A stretch of 64,000 nucleotides of DNA from Protula sp. h YS-2021 (lineage: Eukaryota; Annelida; Polychaeta; Sabellida; Serpulidae): contig OX457031.1 in assembly GCA_949752745.1 (NCBI GenBank), positions 24,070,081 through 24,134,080 on the forward strand. Reading direction: 5' to 3'. Shown here one piece after another: positions 9,566 through 27,487 of this stretch; positions within the stretch are counted from its first letter, which is position 1, and every line of letters starts with the position of its first letter. Made by a program: the position numbers and the translations under genes. Under the pieces are notes generated by a model, which did no database searches, had not been told where the DNA came from, and saw only the letters and a program-made list of their open reading frames with translations.

Positions 9566-12500
9566 TGTAATACAACATAAAACGATGGCTGTTATAATTT
9601 ATCAAAGAACCTTCGCCTCACAAGCTACGGCATATAATCATTAGCGACTACGACACAGAACACTGTATTGTCTTTCATACCAGGGTTAAACAAACAGGAG
9701 TAATGTGAAAGGTTTTATAGAAAATCCTTTGCTAAATAAATACTTTGAGGCAGTTTGTCGAATACGCTCAGCATCAAAACTGCTTCATTGTCCTGGTATT
9801 GTTGTGTTTTTGTGGTGTGATATGATGATAAATGTAAAACTCAAACCAAAAACCCAAACCAAAATTTTTTGAAATAAAAAAAAATCAATTTTACAAACTT
9901 AAAAACTCTTAAGGGAGGTACAGAATTAAAAATAACAAATTGTCAAATAAATTTGGGAATATAAATTTAAATATTGATATAAATAATAAAACAGAATTTT
10001 TTGAGCTCAAGAGACGATTCAGCTGTGTTCTGCATACAGAGGCCATTCATTATTTTATTCACAAATGTTTGCTTCGAAATTTAAGATACAAACAACGGAT
10101 TCTGATATTTTGATATCAAAAATATTTTAATAACAATAAATGTTTTTATATCTTTAAGTATTTATTGATATCAAAATTTATTTTAGAGATCAAAAATATA
10201 TTAAGAGATATCAACTGTAATAGCAGATAACACAAATTAATCGATTTCGTGATTTTAAAAAAAAATTGTTGCTCTAAAAGACTAATTCGTGATATCAACA
10301 ATTGCCTAATAATTGTAAAACGACATTTCATAAACTTTATCATGTGTGTTTGTGATTCAAAAACAGAATTTGATGATATATTTGCATTGCTTAAACCAAA
10401 AAGTCAAAAGTCATAAGGCAAAGTCGTTTTTTATTCTTACATATAAATATAAATACGCCTAAATGCCTTAAGGAAAAGTCCTCAAGGAGCGAAAGAAAAG
10501 CTACTTATTTGATGCCAGTCACTTATTTTTATTTTGACATATTATTGTTGTGTGATAAAAGAAACGTCCATCTAACGGCTTTCATTGAATGGATGATATC
10601 GAAATGCCCTAGATTAAAAGTACGCATTAGTTTGCGTAGTTGTTAACATAAGCAATAAGGCTAAGCAGCAGAAAATTTTCGTCTTAGAAAATTTGGTGAG
10701 TGTATGTCCTTAAGGAAAACGCCTTAAGCCCCTAAGGAAAATTCTTTAAGCAAAAACTGTCCTGAAGAGTTTTTGCATTTTGAGCTTTCACTTTAGTAAT
10801 GTGACTTTTCCTTAAGTCTATATTTTGGACAAATAAAAAAGAGCGATATTTTAAAACTTCAAAAAGTGATGGTCTGGACCGCTTTAAAATATTTATGAGA
10901 ATAGTTTCAAAATGAAATCTTTATGTTTTTGCATAGCCAGACTGATATGGAAGCTGGTAGACTGATATGGAAAATGCATCAAATATGATAATGACAGAGA
11001 TCTAACAGAGATCATGACAGTAAAGACAGATCTGCTGGTATGCAGATGTACGTTACTGAAAATAAGTCTCTTCGTGCAAAACTTGAGCCATTTTGACTCA
11101 TTCGGACTCATTCGGATACAACTGATTAGCTCTTTGTATAACTGTGAGGTACGTTAAAATGCTATTTGTCGTGGTTTTTGTATCATTTGAAGATTAAGGA
11201 ATGACTCTAATACTAATACTACTACGAATAGGAATACGTAAATTTGTTGTGTATTGCCCCCCTTTGTCCCGTACACCTGAGGACGTATCATAATATACCC
11301 ATAGATCTGTTTTGCAGAAAGGTTCATTTTACCAATGAAGCGTTTTTCTCCTTTCTTGGATTGATGTTTTTGTGTAATACCAAGCCGTAGTCTGATTCTA
11401 ACTCTATGACTGATACAGTCGAAATATTTTGCAATTTACCATGGACCTGTACAGTTTTTAGAATTAAATTACTCTTCATAGTAAGAAAGGCACAGAAGAG
11501 AATGTGTGACTATGGAGGAGAATTTGTGACTAAGAGGAGAATATGTGACTGTTAATCCCTAGACACAACATCTTGTGTTGACAATTCGTGTCACTCAGTA
11601 AAATTAGGCTTCTATCTTTCTATTCATTACGAGGTAACATGCTTAACTAATAGCGTATTTTGTGTATGAAGACCACAAAGTAATAACATGCAAATGCAAC
11701 GTATAAATATGAAAGAATATATTGAAAAATATTCTAAGAATCAGCAATTTATCGATTGTGTTGTGTAGATGAAAGTTGCATTTTACACCCAGAATTAACA
11801 AGGTGTTTTGCTTATTAAAACAAAAGATCATTGTATTTTTATAATTTGTTACGTTTCTGTAATCAATTTATTTGCAGCAGAGTTAGTTTCAAACAATAAA
11901 TAGTCTGTCAATAAGAGCAAAAAAAAAAAAAAAAAAGAAAACAAAAACACAAAAAATGACACATTTGACTTAATAAAATTACTCACAGAGTTTCACTGGT
12001 GTATTCTATTGTAACCACAATAACAAAAAATACCACTCACCAAATAATTGGCCTCATTTTTCTTCCTGTGTAATTTCTAGTGTTCCTGTCAAGGTACATA
12101 ATAATTTTAAAAAAATAATTAAATATTATATGATTCAAATTCATAAACTTGCATAACATGTGTAATGTAATGTCTGCGATAGCATTCAACTGAAAATAAC
12201 ATTTCTGCAATGTGGAACAAATAAAATAAGAGCACATAACAGAAGGAAACACATTAATGTGCGTCGATCCATTCCATAGATCTCATATGGAGTAATTTGA
12301 ACACCGTGAATAATGGCACTGTTTGCGACGCGTGACTCCAACATAAATATTTGATACACACAGATCGTTTAAGAGCAACTATCTTTTAATTGCGAGCGGA
12401 GACATACAATGTAACAGAGCTAGAACAATTTTCAGTCACATAATTAGTGTAAAAATTGCCAGTTGTCAATTTAAAGCTCTGTTTATTGAATAACAGAAGA

Positions 12501-12870
12501 ATTTGTGTAAATGTTTTGCCAACTTAAACTTAAGAAAGCATTGTGTTACAAGGTAGATAATATGTAAGTATTAGGTTACAACGTGTAACACATTTACAAC
12601 CGCAGCAAATCAAGTCAATGCACTGCTTTATTTCTCATATAAGACAGCCCTTAAAAAATTATGCAAATACAACCATTACATTTGACCATTTGGAGATGTG
12701 TAAATATAAGTATCAGCTTTAAACAGTCATTGACAAGAGTATTAAACTAATAGAGAGACAAGCCGAGTTTCCAAATTAATATCGAAAGGTGCATTGTTGA
12801 AGTGATATTCTATGTTATTATTTCATTCTTTCATTTATATTTAAATTTTGTGTTGTAATTATCGTCAACA
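9566..12870. other. AT-rich noncoding sequence with short local repeats
   Basis: Nothing gene-like was seen. Local features are several CCTTAAGG-centred motifs between 10460 and 10820, a small duplication of 'actgatatggaa' at about 10940-10970, and three copies of a 19-20-bp unit ('agaat.tgtgacta.gagg') at 11492-11552. Open frames are short, AT-driven and unconvincing. Confidence 0.4.
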
Positions 12871-16497
<3,627 letters not shown>

Positions 16498-16690
16498 TGT
16501 ACTGTAATATGGTGCAGCCTATGGCTATGTGCTGTAATATTGTGTAGCCTATGTGCTGTAATATGGTGTAGCCTATGTGCTGTAATATGGTGTAGCCTAT
16601 GCGCTGTAATATTGTATAGCCTATGTGCTGTAATATTGTATAGCCTATGCGCTGTAATATTGTGTAGCCTATGTGCTGTGATAAGCGTGG
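16498..16690 (+). repeat. 24-bp minisatellite
   Basis: Eight tandem units of 24 bp (core 'ctgtaatattgtgtagccta'). Unit starts at 16532, 16556, 16580, 16604 and 16628 show the period; the first unit carries a 6-bp insertion. Confidence 0.9.
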
Positions 16691-18610
16691 CCTTTGTCTA
16701 GTGTTGCAGATAAGTTAAAGCCACCTTTAAAATTAAATCATTTTGTAACCTTAATTTTATTTCCTTTTACTCATCAACGCACAACAACATTTCTTTGTGA
16801 TTTTTTATTGTACGCAACACATGTAAAAGTGTGTTAAGATTATTGACATTTGAAATGGTCAAACCAAAACAGGCATTTATCGCAAACACGTTCCTTTTCT
16901 AACCCCCGTTCCACACACCTCTGTGTATTGTGTAGTTTTCTAAACAGGGTATGGCTATTGTAATTTCGCCCATACTTAGAGAACTGCTAAGTCCTTGTAG
17001 CACACCACTGGCGCTTTAGGTCTCGAGGAGGGTGGGGGTGATAGGTTTGGATGTCTGTCTGCTCATATTGCCGGCTGTTACTTCCACACTGATAATCCGT
17101 TCATTGTCGCGTTGGTTTTTAAGTGACCTTTCTTTAATTTTGACCTTGACCATATTTCAGGGTCGCATTGTCTGCAATCCGTTGTGCCCTCAATGGTGGT
17201 TTTAAATAAACCCGTACATATACTTATTTCTGTTTCTTCTTTTTGTTCTTTCAGAGGTAATAACTTTGAATTTATACGACATAATAAAGAAATCTTGTCA
17301 GAGTTGATAGAGGTGTGATGTAATTTCAAATACACTGTTAGGCAATGACGAAGCGAAATATTTCATTATCACATCCCTGTGGCTACTCCGTGAAGGAGGA
17401 TTGCTAGAGAGGGAAGTCAAATACACAAATCGCCTTTGCTCACCCTCGGGTCATTTGTACTGTTTTGGGGGTGTGAAATGTGACTTTTGCAGACAAGTTA
17501 TCTTTATGTAAAGTTGCCTAGAACAAACCACTTCTATCAGTCACTCCATTTCCTTTGGCAACTTTTATTTCTTGCTCAAATAAAAAAGGCTTTCATTTTT
17601 TTTCTTCTGAGAAATAAATTGTGATGAATGAGTCGTGTCATATTATGGTGTCCTGCAATGACTTAGTAATAAATTAGCATCGTTTCCTCATTTTAGAGTC
17701 CGAGTTTGTACACCTGCGATTAAACGTGTTTTTGTTAACTCAGGCTGACTGAGTGAGACGAAGAAAATATAGGTAACAGAAAAATGAGGAAGGACGTAAA
17801 ATGCACCGCTTGTGGATAGGGAGAAAACGGAAGAAAACATATGAGGTATATATAACTTTTGACAGTATATTGCATAATAAATAAAGCTGTGTTGTAATGG
17901 CATATATTGCACACTCACACAAAGTGGGAGTGATCGAGGTTCTACATAGGAATGAAACAGGGCTTGGCTTTTTCCTGTTTATTCTGGTAAGACAAATATT
18001 TTCCTAAATATTTTTCTTCCTCCCGACGTCACCAGAGGTAATGTCCGAAGTTTTGTCGGCTAAATTGTATTAACAGAAGTGATATCGCTGTGTATTATAT
18101 CGCTATGCATTCTGTTAGCGGTGAGGCACTGGAAAGTTTATGCTATGGGGTTTCTCAAGACATTCCGTCATAACATGTCCGAAAAGAAATCAAAATAGCC
18201 CTTTGCTCACCATTATAATTATTGTCGTATACCATCAATAGACACTCAATGTATAAATAACATCATTGGATTCTTATGTACAAATAACATCATTGGATTC
18301 CTATAGCTTTCACCGATAATAATTCAGCTCACAGAATTTACCTCAATTAGCAGGCAGGAAGTGTAATAATGCGGACGACAATGTGAAGGAAATAGAAATC
18401 CTTATGTCCGCGAAAGGGCTGTTGTAAAGGCAGAATAATAATGGAGGGACAATTTTCTCCCCTGACACCCCATTAGTCATACGCACATCAGCAAAATGTG
18501 GCGTTAAAAATCGACACAACAAATTTGTTTGACCTATATACCTTCTTCTTCTTCTTTACTACTGTTCTTAACACTTCTGTTCTTGATGAGGTAATGTACG
18601 TGACGCCTCG

Positions 18611-18613
<3 letters not shown>
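16691..18613. other. Noncoding sequence with a small duplication
   Basis: Nothing gene-like. A 28-bp direct duplication ('aaataacatcattggattc' plus flank) lies at about 18250-18306. Confidence 0.4.

Positions 18614-18682
<69 letters not shown>
18614..18682. repeat. (TA)n microsatellite
   Basis: About 34 perfect TA dinucleotides. Tyr-Ile open frames on both strands come from the repeat. Confidence 0.97.
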
Positions 18683-18684
<2 letters not shown>

Positions 18685-21600
18685 CTAATTTATGTCTATA
18701 TTGGAAATCCAAAACGCTTTGAGTATTCTCCGCCCCCACCCCTTGTACTCAACAATTACTGTACCCAATGAACATTCCTACACCGATGCAACATCCATTT
18801 ATTTGAGGTTGCGACGTCGGCACGGTCAAATCTCAATATCAAATCGGTGACGGAGCTTACTGGGTAGCTTGACTCCCCCTCCCCCCTGACCGTGACCATT
18901 CAAGGGACAACTCGTCAACGAATCTTTGTGTTGCTCATGTTTCTTGTCATCACACCATGTCACCACAGAGACTGTGGCAGTCACGGCCGACATCTTGAAA
19001 TAGATTTCTCCCCAATACTTACAGAGACCTTCTTTAAGCCTCCCCATTATTTCAGTAAATGCTCAGATTGCAGGCAGAGATTTGCCGCATTAAGTGATGT
19101 TAATTTGACAAGTCTGTGTAACTTCACAAATATTTTTGTTTCAACCTTCGTCAACTTAACAATTTCATTTTACACCAATGTTAACAATCAAATACGGAAT
19201 TCGGTGAATAACTTCAGTTTGATAGAAAGAAAAAAGAATAGCTGAATTCAAATTTGGGAAGGAAACACGAACTGGGCGAGGGGAGTTCGGAGATGGCGCG
19301 GGGTTGGGTAGATGGGAAGCCTCGGGGGGGGGGGGGAACTAGGAAACCCATTTGGACCACAGCTCTAATCACAGGGGCAGTAGAGCCTGAAACACACCTT
19401 TTATGGAAACGCAAGAACCCTCGATAAAAACTTTTTTGGGGGGGCGGGGGCCAAATATTCAATATTTGGTTATTTTCTTCCAATTTAAAAATAATCTAAC
19501 TTTTAAAAGTAATATAAAGAGAAAACGTTTACTGTTTCCTCCACTTCTATAAAAATGATGCTAAAATTTCAAAACAAAGTAAGAAGAATGAAAAATGAGA
19601 TATATTAACGTTACTGTTCTTTACCCAAATGGTTTCTGAAACATAAAGCAGATGATTAGAGGCATTGTGAATGTGAATTAATAACAGCGAGGATTTTCAA
19701 CGTTTCGGTGTATCATTCGGTATTTTTTGTGTGCCACTATCCGAAATAGCATTTGTCGTGCAGGATTTGCCTCAAAGTCTGTGGCTTCATGAATCCCAAA
19801 AAAACTGGAATTGTCCCTGCTTATTTGGATTTTACCACAAACTACATCCAATAACCTGCTCAAATACGTGCAATGTCACTCTTTTTTCAACTACAATGGT
19901 TCATATTGATGTTTATTTCTTTTATCATTGCTAGAAGCTACATTGAACTTTTTCAGTATGACCCATATTTCGTAAAATGGTCGACAAAAAAAAAAAAAAA
20001 AAAAAAAACAGCCCACGCTTATGGATGTAAATGTCACGGCCAAGGTGATCAGCATTGTTATTCTGCGGGTTGACTTGTTGTCTTCGTGTTATTACGGTGA
20101 AGATAGCATTGGACCAATTATGTCACTGTAATATATGCAGCAATCTGACCATTCACATTAGCACCATTTTCATAAAAACCTCTGCAATGATATTTTATTT
20201 AACTATTTTATTTCATTTATTTTATTAAATGATTTGTGACAAACTTTTTAAAATCCACTGAAAAGATTTGAAAACCCTGAAGTCCGTAAATAATTCAAAA
20301 CTTTTGAGGAATTTCTATATGCATTTCTTTGCAGTTTAGCGCGATTACTTTGCGTACTTTGCACAGATTTTGGTCGAGGAGGAGGAGGGGGAGAGGGGTG
20401 TTCAATGTAAACGAAATAGGCCAAAGTAAGGAGTTAACCAGTGCAAGCTTTTTTTGTGGAAACAAGAAGTTTATTAGTCTCATATTTTCGAATTTGAGGG
20501 GGTTGGGGGTTACAACTCCTTACGTCTCTCCCCCATCTTCCTGTGGATCCGACACTGTTGCAGTCGAAACAAATAAGCTATCGGAAAAATCGTTATTGCT
20601 AATTGGCTTATTTGTTTTGCTTGGCACAGCAACGTCGAATGCCGCCATTTTTTTTGCCAGTGATCGTTGTTGCTATGTATTTCTTCTGACATAAAAGATT
20701 CACAGCTTGAGAGCGAATCGTGAAAAAGACCTTCAACATCACAGCCGCTAAGAAGCCAAAGGATTTTTTTTTTCTACAGCAAAATGGGTGGGCGTTATTG
20801 CTAAAACTGCCGAACAGGATAGTTCAGTGATTCAATTTTAACACCCGTGATGGGGGTAATTTAGGCATCGTAACCCGTTTGTGACAAGAATAATGCCTTG
20901 AAATCCTTAAAAATCTCAAATGAGCCTTCACTTTCATCTCTCAGTTCACCGTAATTCATGGAACTCCATGGATTCCACACGGTTTGACGACATCATTAGG
21001 GACCGCACTACCGGTGTTAATATTAACGAAACGCTTTTCCGTTTGTGTGTGTGGGTAGTGGGGGGGGGGGGGTGCGTATGTGTGTGTGTGTGTGCATTTA
21101 GAGAATAAAAGAGGCAGTAACCACATCTCATAATTATGCTCAATGATAAGTACATTTTTATGTATTTATTCCTAAATAATAAAGTTCATATGGCTGTAAT
21201 TTAATTAATTATTTTTGTCCGAATTGTGTGTTTTATACTCATCAGATTTCTTTTCGTTAAAATATTGTTTGCACGGCGGTTTGTTTGTATAGTGGTCTGT
21301 ATGTATGGTGGTTTTGTTTGCACTGTAGTTTGTTTGGACTGTGGTTTGTTTGCACTGTGGCTTGTTTGCATAGAGCTACGACAAAAATTTAGATTAGACA
21401 TAAATGGACAATAAACTATGAGTTTCATTTAAATAAGAAATCAAGTATTGACTGAAATTAGGTAAACTGCAGACAAAGGTCTTAAATGCCTTTTCCGGTT
21501 TCAAAATGCATGAATCTAATTTGTTCCCATCTACACACTTCTTTTGGCCTTTGAAAAAAGCGCTAAATTCCGACAAATGTCATTAAGCACTTATATGAGT

Positions 21601-21764
21601 TTTCATTGAAAAAAATAAAGATTTTTTTAAAAATAAATGTCTTTTTTTTTAGCTATAAGTAATTAAGTGAAGTAAACAAATCGCAGTAACAATCATTCAC
21701 TATGGCGTGACGTCATTTTGTGAACTCAGATGTCAGGTCAATGTGTTTTACATGATTTTTATAG

Positions 21765-21767
<3 letters not shown>
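18683..21767. other. Noncoding sequence with homopolymer tracts
   Basis: Contains G-runs at about 19324-19337 and 21060-21072, a poly-A tract at 19985-20009, a short (GT)n at about 21078-21094, and five or six diverged 'gtttgtttgcactgtggt' units (about 18 bp) at 21275-21370. Open frames up to 121 residues have no domain character and no flanking splice sites that I can support. Confidence 0.4.
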
Positions 21768-21805
<38 letters not shown>

Positions 21806-21990
21806 TGACAATAATGACAATAATGATAATGATAATTACAATAATAACAATAATAATAATAATAGCAATAATAATAACAATGAGATCAATGGCAGTACTG
21901 GATAGCAGTAGAAGAAGTAGTAGTAATAGAAGTAGTAGTAGAAGTAGTAGTAGTTATCGCTGTTGTTGTTGTTGTTCTTGTTGTTAATGT
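21768..21990 (+). repeat. Compound trinucleotide array (AAT, AAC, AGT, TTG)
   Basis: (AAT)n with AAC and GAC interruptions at 21768-21882, then (AGT/AGA)n at 21903-21955, then (TTG)n at 21961-21985. The overlapping Ile-rich, Ser/Arg-rich and Cys-rich frame is low-complexity translation, not a gene. Confidence 0.9.
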
Positions 21991-22619
21991 CCTTGCTGCT
22001 GTTGATGCTGATGTTGACGTTGTATTTTATATTCACTGCTGAAGACAAGCTAGAGTTTATGTTATTTACACACACCTATTCACATTTCTAATGGAAAATA
22101 GATGAAAACCTAATGTTAAAAGTCTCTATTGAAATAAAAATCTACCATATAAAAGATCAGAGTAACTTTCTTTTGGGCGTTGCCCGAACAAAAACAAAAC
22201 ATTGCTTGCAAATGAACAGTAGCACACAGGCTCCCTGAAGCCACATCAACGAGATTCATTGAGCTAATTATCCGGATATTTACGGGTTCTTATTTGGTGA
22301 TTCTTTAGTAATTGGCTGAACTAAGTAAAAGTCTAAATATTCTGTGTCAAACTGTTAATAAAAATTAGCCATTTATAAGCATGCTGTGTTAAAGCCGATG
22401 GAAACAGGTCGTCAAAAGTTCCATCTGTCCGACTTACAAGCTATTATTTCCACACTGCTGAAATCCCCTTTGGGGATTGCCCCTTTCCATAACCTGCCAT
22501 ATTCTGGTGTTCACTTCTGTGTGCTGCAGTCACATAGTTCTCACATGGTATCAAAGATACCATATGCGATTGAAATGCTTAGAATTCTTCACCTTTTTTT
22601 TTTTTTTTTTAGTTTTTCC
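21991..22619. other. Noncoding sequence left of the composite satellite
   Basis: No supported gene. A T-run at about 22592-22610 borders the satellite block. Confidence 0.35.
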
Positions 22620-22935
22620 GCCAAAATCTTGTTCGCGCTTCTCCTCCGAAACCGTTGGGCGTAGAAAGTTGAAACTTGGCACACGTATGAAGACCAACGT
22701 GAACTCGATCTGCGTCGATTTTCATTGACCTTAAGCATTGCCTTCAAGGTCAAATTCAAGGTCAAAGGTCAATTGCGGCCGAATTCTTGTTCGCACTTCT
22801 CCGACGAAACGGCTGGGCGCAGAAAGTTGAAACTTGGCACAAATACGCAGACTAATGTGAACTGGATCTGCGCTGAATTTCAGTGACCTTGAGCATTTTT
22901 TTCAAGGTCAAAATCAAGGTCAAAGTTGAAAAAAG
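22620..22935 (+). repeat. Two 158-bp tandem units carrying nuclear-receptor half-sites
   Basis: 'cttgttcgc.cttctcc' recurs at 22628 and 22786, giving a 158-bp period. Each unit contains 'agaaagttgaaacttggcac' and ends in clustered AGGTCA motifs. TCAAGGTCA occurs at 22744-22752, 22756-22764, 22902-22910 and 22914-22922, and inverted as TGACCTTGA near 22884. A perfect DR1 (AGGTCA-A-AGGTCA) lies at 22759-22771. The block passes directly into the 139-bp array, and the two unit types share 'cgaaa.cgg' followed by 'tagaaa/tagagat', so they may be one composite repeat. Confidence 0.8.
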
Positions 22936-24000
22936 TAATATTTCGAAAACGGTTATAGATAGAGCGATTCTGAGCGAATTTTCGACCCAAAGGGTATAAC
23001 ACACTGTATAAAAGGGTATCTCGCCGAGCGCAACCCGGTCGGGTGACGATCGACGTCGAAACCGGAAGTTGGCTAATATCTCGAAAACGGTTAGAGATAG
23101 AGCGATTCTGAGCGAATTTTCGACCCTTTGGGTTTGAAACACTTGTTTAAAGGGGTTTCTCGGCGAGATCGATCCGGTCGGGTGACGATCGACGTCGAAA
23201 CCGGAAGTTGGCTAATTTCTCGAAAACGGTTAGAAATAGAGCGATTCTGAGCGAATTTTCGACCCAAAGGGTATAACACACTGTATAACAGGGTACCTCG
23301 GCGAGCGCGACCCGATCGAGTGACGATCGACGTCGAAACCGGAAGTTTGCTAATATCTCGAAAACGGTTAGAGATAGAGCGATTCTGAGCGAATTTTTGA
23401 CCCTTTGGGTTTAAAACACTTGTATAAAAGGGTATCTCGGCGAGGTCGATCCGGTCGGGTGACGATCGACGTCGAAACCGGAAGTTGGCTAATATCTCGA
23501 AAACGGTTAGAGATAGAGCGATTCTGAGCGAATTTTCGACCCTTTGGGTTTAAAACACTTGTGTAATGGGGTATCTCGGCGAGATCGATCCGGTCGGGTG
23601 GCGATCGACGTCGAAACCGGAAGTTGGCTAATATCTCGAAAACGGTTAGAGATAGAGCGATTCTGAGCAAATTTTCAGCCCTTTGAGTTTAAAACACTTG
23701 TTTAAAGGGGTATCTCGGCGAGATCGATCCGGTCGGGTGACGATCGACGTCGAAACCGGAAGTTTGCTAATATCTTGAAAACGTCAGGATAGAGCGATTC
23801 TGAGCGAATTTTCGACCCAAAGGGTATAACACACTGTATAAAAGGGTATCTCGGCGAGCGCGACCCGATCGGGTGACGATCGACGTCGAAACCGGAAGTT
23901 GGCTAATATCTCGAAAACGGTTAGAGATAGAGCGATTCTGAGCGAATTTTCGACCCAAAGGTTATAACACACTGTATAAAAGGGTATCTCGGCGGCGAGT
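22936..24000 (+). repeat. 139-bp satellite array, about eight units of two types
   Basis: The landmark 'cgacgtcgaaaccgg' starts at 23051, 23190, 23328, 23467, 23606, 23745 and 23881, giving a period of 138-139 bp (136 once). Units carry 'atctcgaaaacggttagaga' and 'gagcgattctgagcgaattt'. Type A has ACCCAAAGGGT followed by 'ataacacactgtataaaa' and 'gagcgcgacccgatc'. Type B has ACCCTTTGGGT followed by 'ttaaaacacttgt' and 'gagatcgatccggtc'. The order is A B A B B B A A. The array is CpG-rich and less AT-rich than its surroundings. Minus-strand frames of 62-100 residues repeating with the unit are artefacts. Confidence 0.95.
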
Positions 24001-24544
24001 TTTCGAGCCTTCGGAGTTAAAACAGTTCTTTTTGTGTTTTTGTTTAAAAATTTGTCTGAATGTGAAAAGTTCTTTCAAATTCTTTGTTTTATTAATGAGC
24101 CCCCGACATTTAGTGTAAGCTCCATGATTCTGTATTTTGTCTCAAGTTTCCCAAATGTACCCCAATATACCATGTGAGACAATTGTGCTCGCGCAATTAG
24201 CTTCTAGTTTAAAATTTGATTTTTCCAAATCTCATCATTGTTCAACTTAACAATGCTGGAAATACACTGGAATATGAGAGATCAGAATTTCCTTTATGTT
24301 TATTTGTACAATAAAAGGATACGGTGGTGAAAAGAAACCTGGTTCACATAAGGGTCCCTGCTATACCGTGGGTATTTTATTGTTTGATGCCTTCTATTAC
24401 TGCCTTTTCTCTTTCGGCGTCAGCCTTTTTTTATTGTAAGAGCAAATAAGATTTGAAATAGCATTTATCTGCAAGTCATGTCTCTCTTGCCAGCTCGGCT
24501 TCCTGCCTTTCTTAGCACCCAGTAGGATCGGGGATGCAGTACCG
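24001..24544. other. Spacer between satellite and G-rich minisatellite
   Basis: Noncoding sequence. The first part may be the unrepeated tail of the composite satellite element, since 'ggcgagttttcgagcc' still resembles the unit. No gene is supported. Confidence 0.35.
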
Positions 24545-25165
24545 GCTCCAGAAGGGGGTTAGCGATGAAATGGCGAAGGGGGTTGGCGATGAAATGGCGA
24601 AGGGGGTTGGCGATGAGATGAGGGTAGGGGCGGTGATGAGATGGGGGAAGGGGGATTGGTGAGGAGATGACGGGGGTAGCGATAAAATGGCGAAGGGGGT
24701 TGGCGATGAGATGACGGGGGTAGCGATGAAATGGGGAAAGGGGATTGGCGATGAGATGAGGGTAGGGGGCGGTGATGAGGTGGGGGAAGCGGGGCTGGTG
24801 ATGAGATGACGGGGGTAGCGATGAAATGCAGAAGGGGTTGACGATAAGATGGCGGGGGTAGCGATGAAATGGGGTAGGGGTTGGCGATGAAATTGGGAAG
24901 GGGGTTGGCAATGAGATGACGGGGGTAGCGATGAAATGGGGAAAGGGGGTTGGCGATGAGATGAGGGTAGGGGCGGTGATAAGGTGGGGGAAGGGGGGCT
25001 GGTGATGAGATGACGAGGGTAGCGATGAAATGGAGAAGGGGGTTGGCGATGAAATGGGGAAGGGGGTTTGCAATGAGATGACGGGGGTAGCGATGAAATT
25101 GGGAAGGGGCATTGGCGATGAGATGAGGGGACAGCGATGAGAGGGGGGTTACCAATGAGATGAGA
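24545..25165 (+). repeat. G-rich minisatellite, 20-26-bp units
   Basis: About 26 tandem units share the core 'gcgatgaratgrcgaaggggg', with subunits 'gatgacgggggtagcgatga' and 'ggtgatgagatgggggaag'. Unit length varies between 20 and 26 bp and higher-order repeats are visible. Four-to-five-G runs every 20-25 bp occur throughout the plus strand. The three overlapping minus-strand frames of 198-239 residues (Pro/Ser/His-rich) are the translated repeat; all three frames are open at once, which argues against coding. Confidence 0.95.
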
Positions 25166-25687
25166 GTGCTTTGCGAGGAGCTGAGGGTAGAGTGGTTTAT
25201 CTGAAATTTTTAAAACAGTAATAGATATCATTAAATTTTGGTATTTTCGTAAGTTTAGATAATAAAAATTCCCCGCCCCAGTTACCCTCTACCCCAGCCG
25301 ATGGATAAATCCAGTGCTGCATCTGTACTTTACACATGTAATAGCAAATAAATGGCAAAGCAAAACCCTTGTCCCGTGGGACCGCATTTTCTGGCAGCCT
25401 CATAAAAGGATTGATAGCATTGTTTAATTGCATTGTGCTTTTATTAAGAACAGGTCCAGGAGACGTCAGTAATGTTGTTTTTTATCCTGTGTGTCCTGGA
25501 GGATGCCTTTAGTAATTCTCAATGACAACAAATAATTTAAGTACATTTTTTATGAAGTGATGCGCGAGGATGAGGGGGGAGGTGGCGCGCAAACCTGAGT
25601 GGGAGTTTAGGTGTAAAGTAAAATGCTCGCTGTAACAATTGTGAAAATGAATGAATATTTATTGTTTATTTAATGGGTTACTTAGTC
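25166..25687. other. Noncoding spacer
   Basis: Nothing gene-like was recognised. Confidence 0.35.
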
Positions 25688-27176
<1,489 letters not shown>

Positions 27177-27487
27177 TAAATATATCAATGTTCACCATTA
27201 GTAAAATATTACCAAGACATTCAACTCAAAATCTATTTATGGATTCAAAAATGCAGTGTCTGAGTTATCAACCGAGTGTAACCATCGTTATGTGGAGGGC
27301 CTGTGTATCAGTCCCCGCACCCCCCCCCCCCCTACACACACACACAATAATAGCCACCGGACCAGCGCTTTCCACTCTTTACTTTATATTGGAACAGTGT
27401 CGTATTTATCTATATTGTTATAGAAATCTACATTCAATGTCTTTTTCGTGCCATTCGATCGGCTGTTTCTGCAACAATCTTATCTAC

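Noticed and set aside
22386..22728. 83-92-residue plus-strand frames next to the satellite
   Set aside because: They cross a T-run and enter the 158-bp repeat unit; no conserved motif is seen.
22852..23972. Serial minus-strand frames with recurrent peptides (RIALSLTVFEILANFRF-type)
   Set aside because: The peptides repeat with the 139-bp satellite unit and appear in several frames, as expected for a satellite.
24465..25231. Three overlapping minus-strand open frames of 198-239 residues, Pro/Ser/His-rich
   Set aside because: All three frames are open over the same G-rich minisatellite and their peptides repeat with the unit. This is translated tandem repeat, not a gene.
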